Assembly: GCA_037447655.1 (NCBI GenBank)
Contig: JBBHKE010000294.1
Coordinates: forward strand, 107,474-171,473
Length of the DNA: 64,000 bases
Direction: 5' to 3'
Source: Zygnema cylindricum
Taxonomy: Eukaryota > Streptophyta > Zygnematophyceae > Zygnematales > Zygnemataceae
The translations under genes and the position numbers were made by a program. Below the pieces are notes generated by a model that did no database searches, was not told the origin of the DNA, and saw nothing but the letters and a program-made list of their open reading frames with translations. This document shows, piece after piece, positions 52,047 through 63,700 of this stretch. How positions within the stretch are numbered: the first letter of the stretch is position 1; the number at the start of each line of letters is the position of its first letter.

Positions 52047-54739
52047 AGGTGGGTGAGGGAGGCAAAGCTAGAACCTACGGGCCGTCGTGAACTGAGCCGG
52101 GGTGAAAAAAAGAGTGGATAAGATAGAGATAGCCAATAGCCAAGCTCTAAAGCCAGGTCCGCCACAAGACAGGAAGCGTGCACGCGAAGAATCGGAAGGA
52201 AGCGCCTCGAGAAGTTGGGATTTAATAGCGGCGACAACCCGATCAAAAATGGATTCTTGAACACGCGCAACTGACGTCGTAACAAGAGTGGAAAAAATCG
52301 GCATGTCCTCGATAGCAATCAGATTAAGAAAACGTGATGCATCCAAATAGGACCGTTGGTAGGCGAGCTCACCTTCTGAAACACGGGGAACCACGGCCAC
52401 AAGAATAGGAGTGTCCCCAGCCAGAAAATGAGAGACAATATTGGAAGCAACAAGGCACCAACTTCCCAAATAAGCCGCTAGAGCTACACGCGTCGTCGAG
52501 AGTAAACCCAAACCGCCAGCCAAGACAGGAAGAGAACCTTGGATGCGTGCCGCAGGCCTTAACTCGCAATCAAAAGCTCCACGGCCCAACAAAGTGTGGA
52601 GGACATCCATAAGGCGATCATCAAAGAAAGTGAGGACACAAAGGATAGGGTGGGAGGGGAAGTGCGAGTAAGGTAGGAGGGGCAGTGGGGGAAACACCGT
52701 GTCAGAAGAGCAAAGGCCACCTGAGGATTAGAAAGGTGAGGAAGGTCGTCCACGTGGGACAAATCTGTTTGAAGAGCGGAATCCAGGAATTTCGTGACGC
52801 ATGGATCGGAACCAAGCGGGCTACCCAACACACGAATGCCTTCGGAAGGAGGAGTCTGAAAACCTGGAGGGGGAGTGAAAGGAGAAGGAATAGGACGTGG
52901 GGACCAAACAACATATTTCGAGGGCTGGACTGAAAGATTGTGTTCGGCCAAGCAAGCCTTGAAAAAGTTATAGGCCGGTACAACTTGGTCTCGTAGGACC
53001 AATAATCTGTGTGTCATCCGCATCTAAAGGGAAGAGGCAAGAAGGGTAAGCAATTGTGGAAGCTCGGAGAGCGTGGTAATGGGCTAGGTCAAACAAACGA
53101 CCCCCTAGAGGATCGCCCTGACGTGTGCCAATCGTGGAGCAAAGTGGGACCAAATCATCATCAGTGGAGAAAGAGAGGTTAAGGCTCTCACAAAAGAAAA
53201 TATCTAGACAATCAAGGAAGGTGCAACCATAAACTCCGAAAAATGGCATTTCGATCCACCTGGAGGACAAACCAATCCGGATGGGCATCTAAAAAAGCTC
53301 GAATCCCGTGGACCATGACCTCACAGCCCCCTCGGGTTGCCACTCCGAACTGATGAGGAGAGAAATAAAGCAGGCTAGAGCAGGATGCAGATTGCACGGG
53401 CCACCAATCGCTACAATACCTCGCCCACTGCAATAGGACTGATTCCCCCATTGGGTTTGTCACCCATTGGGTTTGGTGACAACTACGAGGCAGGAGGCTG
53501 TGAGGAGATTGCAAATACGAGAAGGGACAGTGCCAACCGCAATAAGTGAACATACTCGAAAAAACATATCAAAGCCCCGAGCACCTGATTCCGGAGGCAA
53601 AAGGTCTCGAATAACTCATAAACACTGTCCGAAGGGACCCTTGCTGAAAGATGTGGAGAAGTCGTAAGGGCTTTAATGAAAGAGTCTCGATCCAAGAAAA
53701 AACACTCTGTTGGCTCGAAGGTTTGAATAGAGGGGGACTCAGGGGTAGGAGCCGGCGGATGAATAGCTCGGAGAAACTCAACAGACGCAGCAGACCAAGG
53801 AGACGGAGTAAATGGCTAGAGGGCCCGAACCACTCGAGAGAGCTCACCAACTCGGTCCAAATGTACCGCACGACGATAGGAGGATGGCACATGTGAAGTT
53901 CGAGATGTACGACGTGGTGTGAAAGAAGCATCGCAACTCGTTCCTCGTGCTCGACATGAAAGGCTTGCCAATCGCCTCGAGGGAATCGTCGACATCGAGC
54001 CATAGTTTCTCGGGCCACGCTACCACCGCCACGGCCAGGTAAGACTAGAACCCAAAGTGAGAACATGAAAAGGAGGTGCCAGGGTCCAACATCCGCGGGA
54101 TCCGAATAAATACGAGACAAAGGAAGGTGGAGGGCGTCCTATACGATAATCCGCACAGCCATCGGAATCCGCGTGTATAACCGCGGACGGGGGGCCCCCA
54201 AATCATTAGCTCCGAGCACGTTTAACTCGCGTACAAATGCCCAATCTTTGCTCGTAGGTCCGGACGGGGGTGTTGTGGAAGAAAGAGTACTAGAGGAAGG
54301 GTCACTCAAGGCCAAAAATTGTTGACAACTCTTTGTATGTCGGGCAATACCGGCACTGGTCGCGAAATGGTTATGACACCCAGAACAGTCTATCCGTGTT
54401 GAGGCTTGTGTGCGAGGTTTAGGTGGAGGAGGTGAACGAGGGAGAAGAGGCGAGGGTGCACGGCCGGACATGGTTATTGAATGAGAGGGAGAAGCATGGG
54501 AGGTGATAGAGGGAGAGGAAGGGGGAAATGGGAAGGAGGAAAGGAAACCATGGGAAATAGATGGTCGAAATGGTAGTGGGACGGAACCTTTTTTTTTGTT
54601 TTTTTTTTTTCTGGTTGTGTTTGTGTGAGCGTGTGTGTGTGTGTTCTTTGCGTTAGAGTTTGAGGTGTGTGTAATGTTAGTGGGGTGAAAGGGGTTTCTG
54701 CCGTGGAATGGAAGGGGAAGGAGCTTAAGGATTACGGAA

Positions 54740-55590
54740 GGAGGTTGCACCTAGGATTTCGCCCGTGTGCGTGTGGTTGGCAGCGGCCGCAGGCCGGATC
54801 CGGAGGGACATGTTTACGGGGAGCAGGTGTTGTCGCGAAGTGATGGAGGAAAAGACAGGATCCGGAGGTACGTGTTTGCTTCTCTTTATTTTATGTAAGT
54901 TTATCCATTTTTTCCTTTCATTTCTTTTGTTTTCATGTGCATAGGACAAGAAAGTACAGGTTTCTACCCATAGGACATGTGCATTAATACTCTCTTGGCA
55001 TACAAATGTAAGAACGGATTCATGATGATTATGTCACACAGACAACATTAACAAACTTAAAAACAGCAATTGCGTACAGGACGCCGTACCAGAAACCAAT
55101 AGNNNNNNNNNNGCTGTAAAGGATGAAGCGCGGTGATACGCCTAGATTGAGATAGCAGAAGGAGGAGAAACGATGCGCTGTAAAGGATGAAGCGCGGAGA
55201 TACATGGACGCCTAGATTGAGACAGCAGAAGGAGGAGGAGCGATGCGCTGTAAAGGATGAAGCGCGGTGATACATGGACGCCTAGCAAGAGGCTAGTTAC
55301 GATATAGGGGGGTCGCACCTACGGTTTTGCTAGTGACCGTGCGGTTGGCAGCGGCCGCAGGCCCGATCCGCAGGTACATAGTGGCGCGAAGTAGGAAATG
55401 TCGCGTAGCGAGGAGGAGGAAGACGACAGAGTTAGATCCGCAGGTACATAGAGGCGCGAAGTAGGAAATGTCGCGTAGCAAAGAGGAGGAAGACGATAGA
55501 GTTAGATCCGCATAGTGGCGCGAAGTAGGAAATGTCGCGTAGCGAGGAGGAAGACGACAGAGTTAGATCCGCAGGCACATAGACAGGTGA
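54740..55590 (-). repeat. Tandem arrays at the 5' side of the non-LTR element
   Basis: A block with GGTTGGCAGCGGCCGCAGGC occurs at about 54773-54793 and again at about 55344-55364, with similar flanks. Between and beyond are two arrays: a ~70-bp unit GCGCTGTAAAGGATGAAGCG... (three copies, 55113-55285, starting at the 10-N gap) and a 64-70-bp unit GCGCGAAGTAGGAAATGTCG... (three copies, 55384-55590). GATCCGNAGGTACAT words link both parts. Such arrays are known as promoter monomers in some non-LTR elements; here that role is inference. Confidence 0.65.
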
Positions 55591-57011
55591 TTGAGTCATG
55601 ATTTTTTTTGCCCAGTAGGAAGCTAAATCAGGCTTATGGGACACAAAGAGAGTGTGAAAGAGATGTCTGAAGTTGAAGACACAAAAACACAATCTTTACA
55701 GCATGCTGATTCACTAACTGTTTTGTCATTCATGAAAGCCAAAGCAGGTTCATGAGACACAAACACCATCAGTGAAAACCCACAAGTTTTGCCCAAGACA
55801 TGCTCGGCTAACAAAGATAACCAGCCTTAACCTCTACGACTATCAAGAATTTAATCATATAAATTGAATGATCAAAGAAAAGATGCTCCTCATCCTTAAC
55901 ATGTGATCACAACGTGACACAACTGGAATTTAATAGCAACAATCGCTCATTCTTCACATGTGCGGAATCTCTTAAGAGAGAAACATTTCAACATGGGCCA
56001 CCACACTAAATCATGATCGCATGTGTGTCCACAAAGGCCAACTTAGGCTTAGAGGATAGAAAGGTGCACTAAATATGTCGTTTTCTTTTTACAAATAATC
56101 TTTATTTCTATGATAACCACACGTTTTTCCACATGTCATGAACTTTCCATATTTGAAAGTGTAAAAAAACAAAGGATCGAAAAAAAGAACGAGAGACGAA
56201 TATAGTAGTTTACAAAAGTGTATTAATGATTATGATTATTTTACTTCTTTTTTTCTTTTTGATTTTTTGTTATTTTTTGCTTTTCTTCTCCTTTCTTTCT
56301 CGATTTATAGAGTTTCCACTATCAGTATTCGCAATTTTTAGAAACATTTTATACGAACAGTTATTTTGTGTTTCTTTTCCTTCAACTTTCTTTACTTTTC
56401 GTTTAATTTTTTAAATTTCCAGAATGGTTACACGATAACCAAAAAAAAAAACAATTTAAAAAAAAGAATGGGAGAATAAAGGTACAAAGAAAAAAAAAAA
56501 ATAGACCCGCATCCCCCTCAAAAAACAGGGCAAAGGAATTCTACAAATGACAACTAAAATATTATGAACAAAACGAAATTGGAACAATTGAACAAAAAAA
56601 GAAAAAGGATCGAAAAAAGGTCTTTGTAGACTCTTTGTTAGTAGATTATTTCCGCAAAGAGCCCCATTTCCTCCCTCCCTGCTTGACAAAAAAAAAAAAA
56701 AACAACAACAACAATAATAAGATATTATATTCTCAAATCTTCATAAGAACGTTTAAAATGTTTAGCTTGATAAAACCCATTAAAACAACCCCAAAAAGAA
56801 AGAAGAAAAATGAGCTCATTAACTATCTTCTTCCTTTGACAACATTTTTTAAAAATCTGTTTTTCGTAATCTCACCATAAAATTGACAAAATGTCACGTC
56901 ACTACGGATTACAAAACAATCCAACTAAACAAAACCCAAAAAAAAAAAAAAAAAATGTCATTCTTGCACTAAAAAATGTCACGTCACAACACTGCCCATC
57001 GCTATCAAAGC
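55591..57011. other. AT-rich spacer, no gene seen
   Basis: There is no open frame of protein character. Many poly(A)/poly(T) runs occur. Near 56983 the tip CACTGCCCATCGCTAT of the MITE-like family appears without a partner. Confidence 0.5.
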
Positions 57012-57254
57012 TACACCGTGAATCACTCTTAGCGTTTATAACACTAATTCCGTCCCTATTTGTTTTATTTTTGTTTTATTTTTGTTTTTTTTTTCGTTCT
57101 CTGAAAAATAAAATATCAGTATTGTTTTTCTTAACACTAATTTTCTTTGTGGTTCACAATCGTCCACAACATTCGGACCAAAAAAAAGTTATTAAAATCC
57201 TAAAAACAGTCCTCATATCAACAGTACTTAACGCTAATAACGATTCACGATGTG
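57012..57254. mobile_element. MITE-like element
   Basis: The left end TACACCGTGAATCACTCTTA and inverted right end CACATCGTGAATCGTTATTA bound about 243 bp. The inner repeat TAGCGTTTATAACACTAATT pairs loosely with AACAGTACTTAACGCTAATA. A further partial copy follows at 57255-57410 (GTGGTCCACAATGAGCCACA, CACTCTAATAACGATGG). Confidence 0.65.
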
Positions 57255-57410
57255 GAAACACTAATTCTCGTGAAGGTTTTTTTGACCCAAATCATTCTAT
57301 TTGTTTTTAGTGGTCCACAATGAGCCACATGTCTAAACATAATTTAGTGTGGTTAGTACTAATCCTGCTTTTAAACGAACTATTCACTCACTCTAATAAC
57401 GATGGTTTTT

Positions 57411-57706
57411 TTAATGACAAAAGGTGTAAAATTGTACACAATCATGCCGTACCGTATTTAAATAGAAAAAGTATCCCGTTACAATATTGTACTCATAACA
57501 TCGTATCAAGATTTGGGCTGCGGTACAAGTTGTTAAGAAGTGGAGGGTAAAGTACACATACGGTACGAAAATAAATGTGTGTTTTTTTAACTCTGAGGAC
57601 GTGTATCTTGAGTTTTTTGACACATTTCTATAAATTTTCTTGGACAGCTGTATCGAATTTCTCCATTTCGATGGAGAAATTCTGTACATTTCCAATATAT
57701 GAAATA
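57411..57706. other. GTAC-rich spacer 3' of MRE11
   Basis: This contains GTACCGTATT, GTACAAG and GTACGGTACG-like words similar to 11663-12093. No gene is seen. Confidence 0.35.
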
Positions 57707-60700
57707 TTAATGTCCTCCAAATACACCATTCCCCACAATTGTTCTTGTTGCCTACGGAAACGGGAAGTGAAGTCAAGGGAAGGGAAGGGAAAGGACGAAA
57801 AAGAAGGAAAGGAAAAAAAAGGGAAGGAATGAAAGGAAACAAAACGAAACGAAATGAAACGAAACGAAACAAAATGAAACGAAACAAAACGAATCCAAAC
57901 TAAACAAAAAATATACAAACTTCACCTGTAATGCTCTTCCTGGACTTTGTGAGGCCGTTCCCATGAGTCTTCCTCGACCACTTAAACTGCGAGGCTCCTC
58001 CGGATCGTCCTCGTCATCCTCCACAATCCCTTTGGACCGAACCATGGGAGGTTTAGATATTCGACCTCTTTTAGAAACTCCCCGGAGACTACTACTGAGA
58101 GGAGGTTGAGAAGGAGCCGCCCTTTTCCGGCCCCGACCACGGGCACTAGTGGGTTGGAGAGATTCCTGAAGGGAAAAAGAAAGAAGAAAGAGGAAGAAAA
58201 AGAGAGGACAGGGGAAGAAAAGGGAGGAAAGGGGAAGATATAGGGAGGAAAGAGGAAGAAAAAGAGAGGAAAGGGGAAGAAAAAGGGAGGAAAGAGGAAG
58301 AAATAAGAGGGAGAGAGAAGGCGAGCGAAGGAGGCAGAAGGAGAGAGAAGGAGAGAAAATGGAAAAAAAGAGGGAAAAAGAGAGAAAGAAAGAGAAACAA
58401 GAGAAAAAATGGAACTGTCATAAAAAATTATGAGCTGGAAGCAATGGTTTAAGTCTTCGAAAGAAAAGAAGAAAGGGAGGGTCGAGACAGGTTGACAAAA
58501 AAAAAACAGCAATTATTATTGTAAAGCAGGACACACCACACACTAATGATGGAGAGAGGGAGAGAGAGACGGACAGGGAGAGGGAGGCGGAGAGGGAGAG
58601 GGAGAGGAAAAAATCCTTTTTGCTTCTCACCTGTTCTTCACTGCTTTCTCCTGCCCGAGCCACCTCTTCCTCCATGCTGCCCGCCACATCAGCATCGTCG
58701 CTGTCGTCAGCAATGTTGTCATCATCCGCGTCATCGCTTCGACCTGCCTTCAGGACCGAGGCGGCCGCCGCAGCCGCCGCTCTGACAGCCATGGATGGGA
58801 CACCGAGAAAGATTGTGAAAAAGGATACGGAGAAGAAATGCAGAGAAAAGATACTAAGAATAAAAAGGATACTGAAAGGAGACAAAAAGAAAGGATAAGA
58901 AGAATGCCAAGGACAAGTTGCCACTCTGACAGCCATGGATGGGACATGGAGGAAGCTTGTGAAAAGGGATACGGAGAAAAAAATGCAGGGGAAGGTTGTG
59001 CGAAAGGATACAAAGAAGAAATACAGAAAAAGATTGTGAAAAAGGGTACAGAGAAGAAATACAGAGAAAGGTTGTGAGAAGAAAAACAACAAGAAAAACC
59101 AAGAAAAGATACTAAGAAATAATAAAAAGGATACTGAAAGGATAAGAAGGATACCAAGGACACAGCCGCCGCTTTGACAGCCATGGATACTACAGAGGAA
59201 GCTTGTGAAAAAGTCGTTGGCAGGATTTTCAGGAAAGATAGAAAGGATACATAGGAAGGAAAAAGAAACAGGATATATGGAGCGGATGAATAGAAGGGAC
59301 ACATGAAAGGATACTAAGGAAAGGAACATCAAAAAAAGGACAAAAAACTGACTTATATGGTAAAGAAGGATACAGAAAAGGATAAGAATGAGAAACGGAA
59401 AAGGGTACAATGAACAAAAAGGATATACATAAAGATACATAGAATTTTATTTATGCATATACATAAAAGTTTCTACCTCTTCTCGGAGACTTCTCTCTCT
59501 TTAGCCCCTCGATATTCAACCGCATTTGCTTATTTATCCAAATTATCTCCACTTTAGACTGTCAAACTCTTGCTTTAGAAAACAAAAAACTTGTACCGAA
59601 CTTCGTTTAAAAATCAAAAAACCACTTTTGTCATAGCCAATGATATTTCACCTTTGAGAAGGTCTCTCCCGCCTTTGCAAATTTAGAGTGGTCTGTTTCA
59701 ATCCTTGGGAAGAAGTTACTCCTCTACCCCGACTTCCTCTCCCTCTACCCCTCGAGGTAGGGCCCACCGAATCTCGAATTTGACTTCCCCCATTTAAGCT
59801 TCCAAAAACAGGAGCTTCTGCAAAATCTTCCTCTTCATTTTCCAATCCTCCGTTTTCTTCTACAGGTTCCGAAGATTCCCTTGTCCTCCCTTTTTTACTA
59901 CTAGAAATTTCTCCAATGGTCGTCTGTGAAAAAAAGGAAAAGAGAGAAACACAAGCAGAGTTTCTAGCTTTATTTTTTGAAGACTTGCAAATTTTCTGCC
60001 AAACTTCCTTTGACGTAAAAGTGTCCAGTTTTTTATTTTTATTTTTATTTTCAAAAAAGAACTGGCAAACTACTCATACCGACTAGGGAATTAAAACTCG
60101 CTTAGTCTTACGGTGGAATGCAAAGCAAAGGGGAAACTTAAGACCTCTCCCTCTCCATCTACCTCTACCTCTGCCACCCCAACTTCTTGTTTTTCTCCCT
60201 CTCCCTCTACCTCTCCCTTCTTATCAATGATTTCCACAGATTGAGTAATGTCAACACACTTTTGAATTACTATTAGAAATGGTATGAAGCTATAGGTTTT
60301 ACTCTCATAGTTTCCTTTCTCTTGCCTAATTAACTCTATGTGAAATTATTTGTTTGTGTCCTCCCAGATTAGAACAAAGACAAGTATGTATTTTCAATTC
60401 ACCAGTCTTCTGAGATAAGACAGACAATTTTACAGTCCAGCCACAGTGTGTCCCTTCCAGTTTAGAAAAGCAAAACTGTACGGCAACTTATCATGTGTCT
60501 TTTCATATAAGACAAAAAACAAAATTGTACCGCCAACCATCATGAATCCTTCCAGGTAAGAAAAAGACAACAATGTAGAGCATTCCATTCTGTTTCCTTC
60601 CAGATGAGACAAAGTGCAAAACGGTCATGCACTGTTGAGAAAAAGACAAAAATGTACAGTGATCCACTATGTTTCCTTCCCGATAAGACACGGCACTGCA

Positions 60701-63700
60701 TTGCATCGGAACTGTGTTAAGAAAAAGACAAAATTGTACCTGACGGACATTACTGGTGCGTCCTAATTGGCTGCCATCTGTCGCTTGACTTCGTACAGGC
60801 GTACCGCTACTCAACCGGGCAGCAACCTCAGCCTCACGATGCTGCATTAACATTTAAAAATACGGCACAAAAATGCCCCATTAAATTGCAAAACAATGAG
60901 AAAAAAGCATACTCTTAGGCTCCAAAGGCTTGCATAATTTAAATTTAAATGAACCACAAAAAAAAGAACACGAAAAGGAGAAAAGAAGAAGTGTTTAGGT
61001 TTGAAATGCTCGCATGATTGAATGAGATCACTACTGGGTAAAAGATCCCCGACCTTTGAATCAATCCATACCTAAATGAACAGTCACCAAAAAAAAGTCT
61101 TTCATGAGTCTTCTAAGCGTGCTAATGCTTCCCTGACCATACTAAGAAAAGCCTAAATCTCTTATCTCTTTCAGCAATATTTTCCAGAACAAGCATAGAG
61201 AAGGCAAGAACAGAAAAGATCTCTTATCCTTCATTATCACTCCCTCTCCCTCTTTATCTCCCTCTTTCTCTACCTCTCCCCTCTCCCTCTCCCTCCTTTC
61301 CTCCCTCTCCATCTCCCTCTCCTGGTCAGCGATTGAGAGAGAGAGAAAGAGAGAGTGAGAGAGAGAGAGAGAGTGAGAGAGAGAGGGAGAGAGAGAGAGA
61401 GAGCAGACTGCTCCCTCTCGCCCTTCTCATGAAAATAGAGAGAAAGAGGGAGAATTTTCTTTTCGCGGACGTACCGATTTTCTTGGCATGTACGGTAGTT
61501 CTATGATATTACACCGAACCTATCGGTTGTCCCCGATTATTGCGATAATCGACTTATCGGCTCTTATCAGTCAGGCAAAAATATCGCAACCGATCAAATA
61601 TTCGATAATATCGACATCGCCGATTAACGGCAGGACAGCTGATACAATATTAATCCCTATCCGCCTCTGTTTAAGCTCTGCAAACTATTCAGGGTTTTTT
61701 TCTGTTTATTGGTTTCAATTAGTCTTATTGACTGTCCTTTTGAATTAATCGGCTAAGTTTGAAAAGACAGAAGTCGATACAGAATGCAATTTAACTATGG
61801 GAAAAAACTGGGAACAGTCATTGTATAGACAATGGTAACACAAGAAGAAACCTGTTAAAAATAACCGACTCTACACATCATTGGACAGGTTAATCAGTTC
61901 GTTGAAATCTTTTATAAGGAGCTTTTTCTGAAAATCTTCTGGAAAGTTTATCAGACACTTGAATCATATTTTCTCCTATTCTCATAGAGGCAGTAAGCTT
62001 GACAACAAACCTGCATTATTCGATTAAGTTTTTCAGTGAGGACGTCTTCTTCCCGAGTGGTTCCAATCTCAGCTTCTTGAACAAGCTTCGACTGCACAAA
62101 TCAGAACCATTCACATGTAAAACATCAGTTTCTGGCCTCTTTTCCTCTTTGCCTCTCTTTCTTTCTTTCTTTCTTGCTTACTTTCCCTTTTCTTTTCCCT
62201 TTCCTTTTTGGCCTCTTTCTCTTTACCTTCGTTCTCCCTTCGTCCATACAAACTGTAAACCTGTTGCTAATGAGAAAAAGGAAAGCATAAAGAATTCCTC
62301 CATTCTGGACGACATTCTCCATGAGACAGGGATCATGAATGTAAAGAAGAAAACGGGCAGATTGAAAAGAAGAAAGTAAGTTGGTCACATAACTTGTAAG
62401 TCTTTCAAAAAATAAAAAAATAGACGGTAAAAAGTGCAACAAGAATCATAAATGTAAAGAAGAAAACAGAAAGCAAAATTGCAGTCACAACGTTATAAGT
62501 CGCCCAAAAAATAAAAAGACGGACAGAAAGAAAGTTGGTTTCATAACCTTATATAAATGGTTAAAGACATCAAAATAAACAACGAGAAACTAAGTCGGTT
62601 CCCCAATTTTATAAGTTGCACCAAAATAAAAAGATGGACAGTAAGAAAGTGAGTTGGTTATGGAACTTTATAAGTCACACCAAAAACAAAAGGTCGACAA
62701 AAAGACAAAAAAGACAAAAAGTAACAAAAAGAAAGAAATTTGATTACCTGTGTGTCATCCAGGTTTGCCTTCACACAAGAATGAAAAGCTTGCTTGTCGT
62801 CTTTACTCACAAACTCGTGAAGGGCCAATCCCAGTTCTGTTACAGGCAGTATTTCCATGCTCTGCAGTAAAAACCCATTACAAAATTTCAAAAAAGGACA
62901 AAAACATCCAAAAAGTACTTTTACAGCTTCTGAAATTTCCTAACATTCCAAAGAGAACACAAAGCGGGAATGGGCAAAAAAGAAACAGGTGGACTTAACG
63001 GTTTTCTGAGGTTTTTAATGGTTTTCATGAGGCTTTTTGAGGTTTTTTGAGGTTATATAAGGGTTTTTTTGAGGTTTTTGGAGGCTTTTTATAATCTTAA
63101 TAGAACTCACCAGTTTACTCTCATTCACCAAAGCTTCAATACTTTGCTGATTCAGTTCCTCTGGACGCATGGGTTCCCCATCGGCTTCCTCTGCAATCAG
63201 ACAAAAAATGCTATTTTATCATTGATGGATATTCATATTATTCTATAGCAGTAGATGACATGGCAGCGGACAAAGTAGGAGAGAAGACAAATGCAGAAAA
63301 AGACAAGGTAAAGAAAAACAAGTGTATTTCGTAATTGTATCGAATAATACAAAGCAGTAGTTTAAGTAGAAGAGTGAAAGTCACGAGTGTGACCTTTCAG
63401 GTTCTAGGGAGCTTGAGTGACTCTGAAAGGTCACTTGGTTCAATTGCCGAAAGGGCAAAAATTAGATCCTTAGGTGTCAGTGAAGAATAAGAATCAGATC
63501 TGCTGTCAGGAACTATAGAGACTGAAGTGTGCGCTTCTAGGAAGCGCCAGGAGTAGAAAACAGAGATAGTAAAACTGAAACATAAAACTGAAATTAAAAC
63601 AGAAAACTGAAAGAACAGAGACTGAGCTAAAATAGAAATCAAAGGGCTAGACTGCTCTGACTAGCTAGATAACGTGAACTGGAATGCTAGTTTGCGTTAT

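Larger units (their letters stand above)
51069..54800 (-). mobile_element. Non-LTR retrotransposon with restriction-like endonuclease, decayed
   Basis: Read on the minus strand, the order is a C2HC-type N-terminal zinc finger (CSGCHNHFATSAGIARHTKSC, ~54391-54328), a reverse transcriptase with TRQGDPLGGRLF and LDADDT (53288-52968), a CxC...HxxxC motif (LFCSCGHVLEP...HLFRC, ~52040-51985), then a PDDEXK-like nuclease domain (RRIDLVFLDG, TFGDIVLANP, KRKESDYARRDAMDGFIPMAV). An N-terminal zinc finger, a central RT and a C-terminal CCHC plus RLE is the layout of R2-like elements. At least four frameshifts split the ORF (frames at 54139-54750, 53569-54120, 53212-53553, 52968-53288, 52559-53023, 52068-52697 and 51405-52046). 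The 3' UTR holds AATAAAGTTGGCCCCTTATT near 51100. Insertion-site preference cannot be read here; no rRNA sequence flanks it. Confidence 0.75.

Noticed and set aside
57840-57900. Candidate CRISPR-like or regular array of AAACG units
   Set aside because: It is a simple pentanucleotide repeat without spacers, in a eukaryotic intron.
58418-59440. 340-codon minus-strand open frame
   Set aside because: It is an open stretch through a pyrimidine-rich intron that runs into an MRE11 exon. Phase and homology fix the exon at 58631-58781, though the in-frame extension is noted as a possible isoform.
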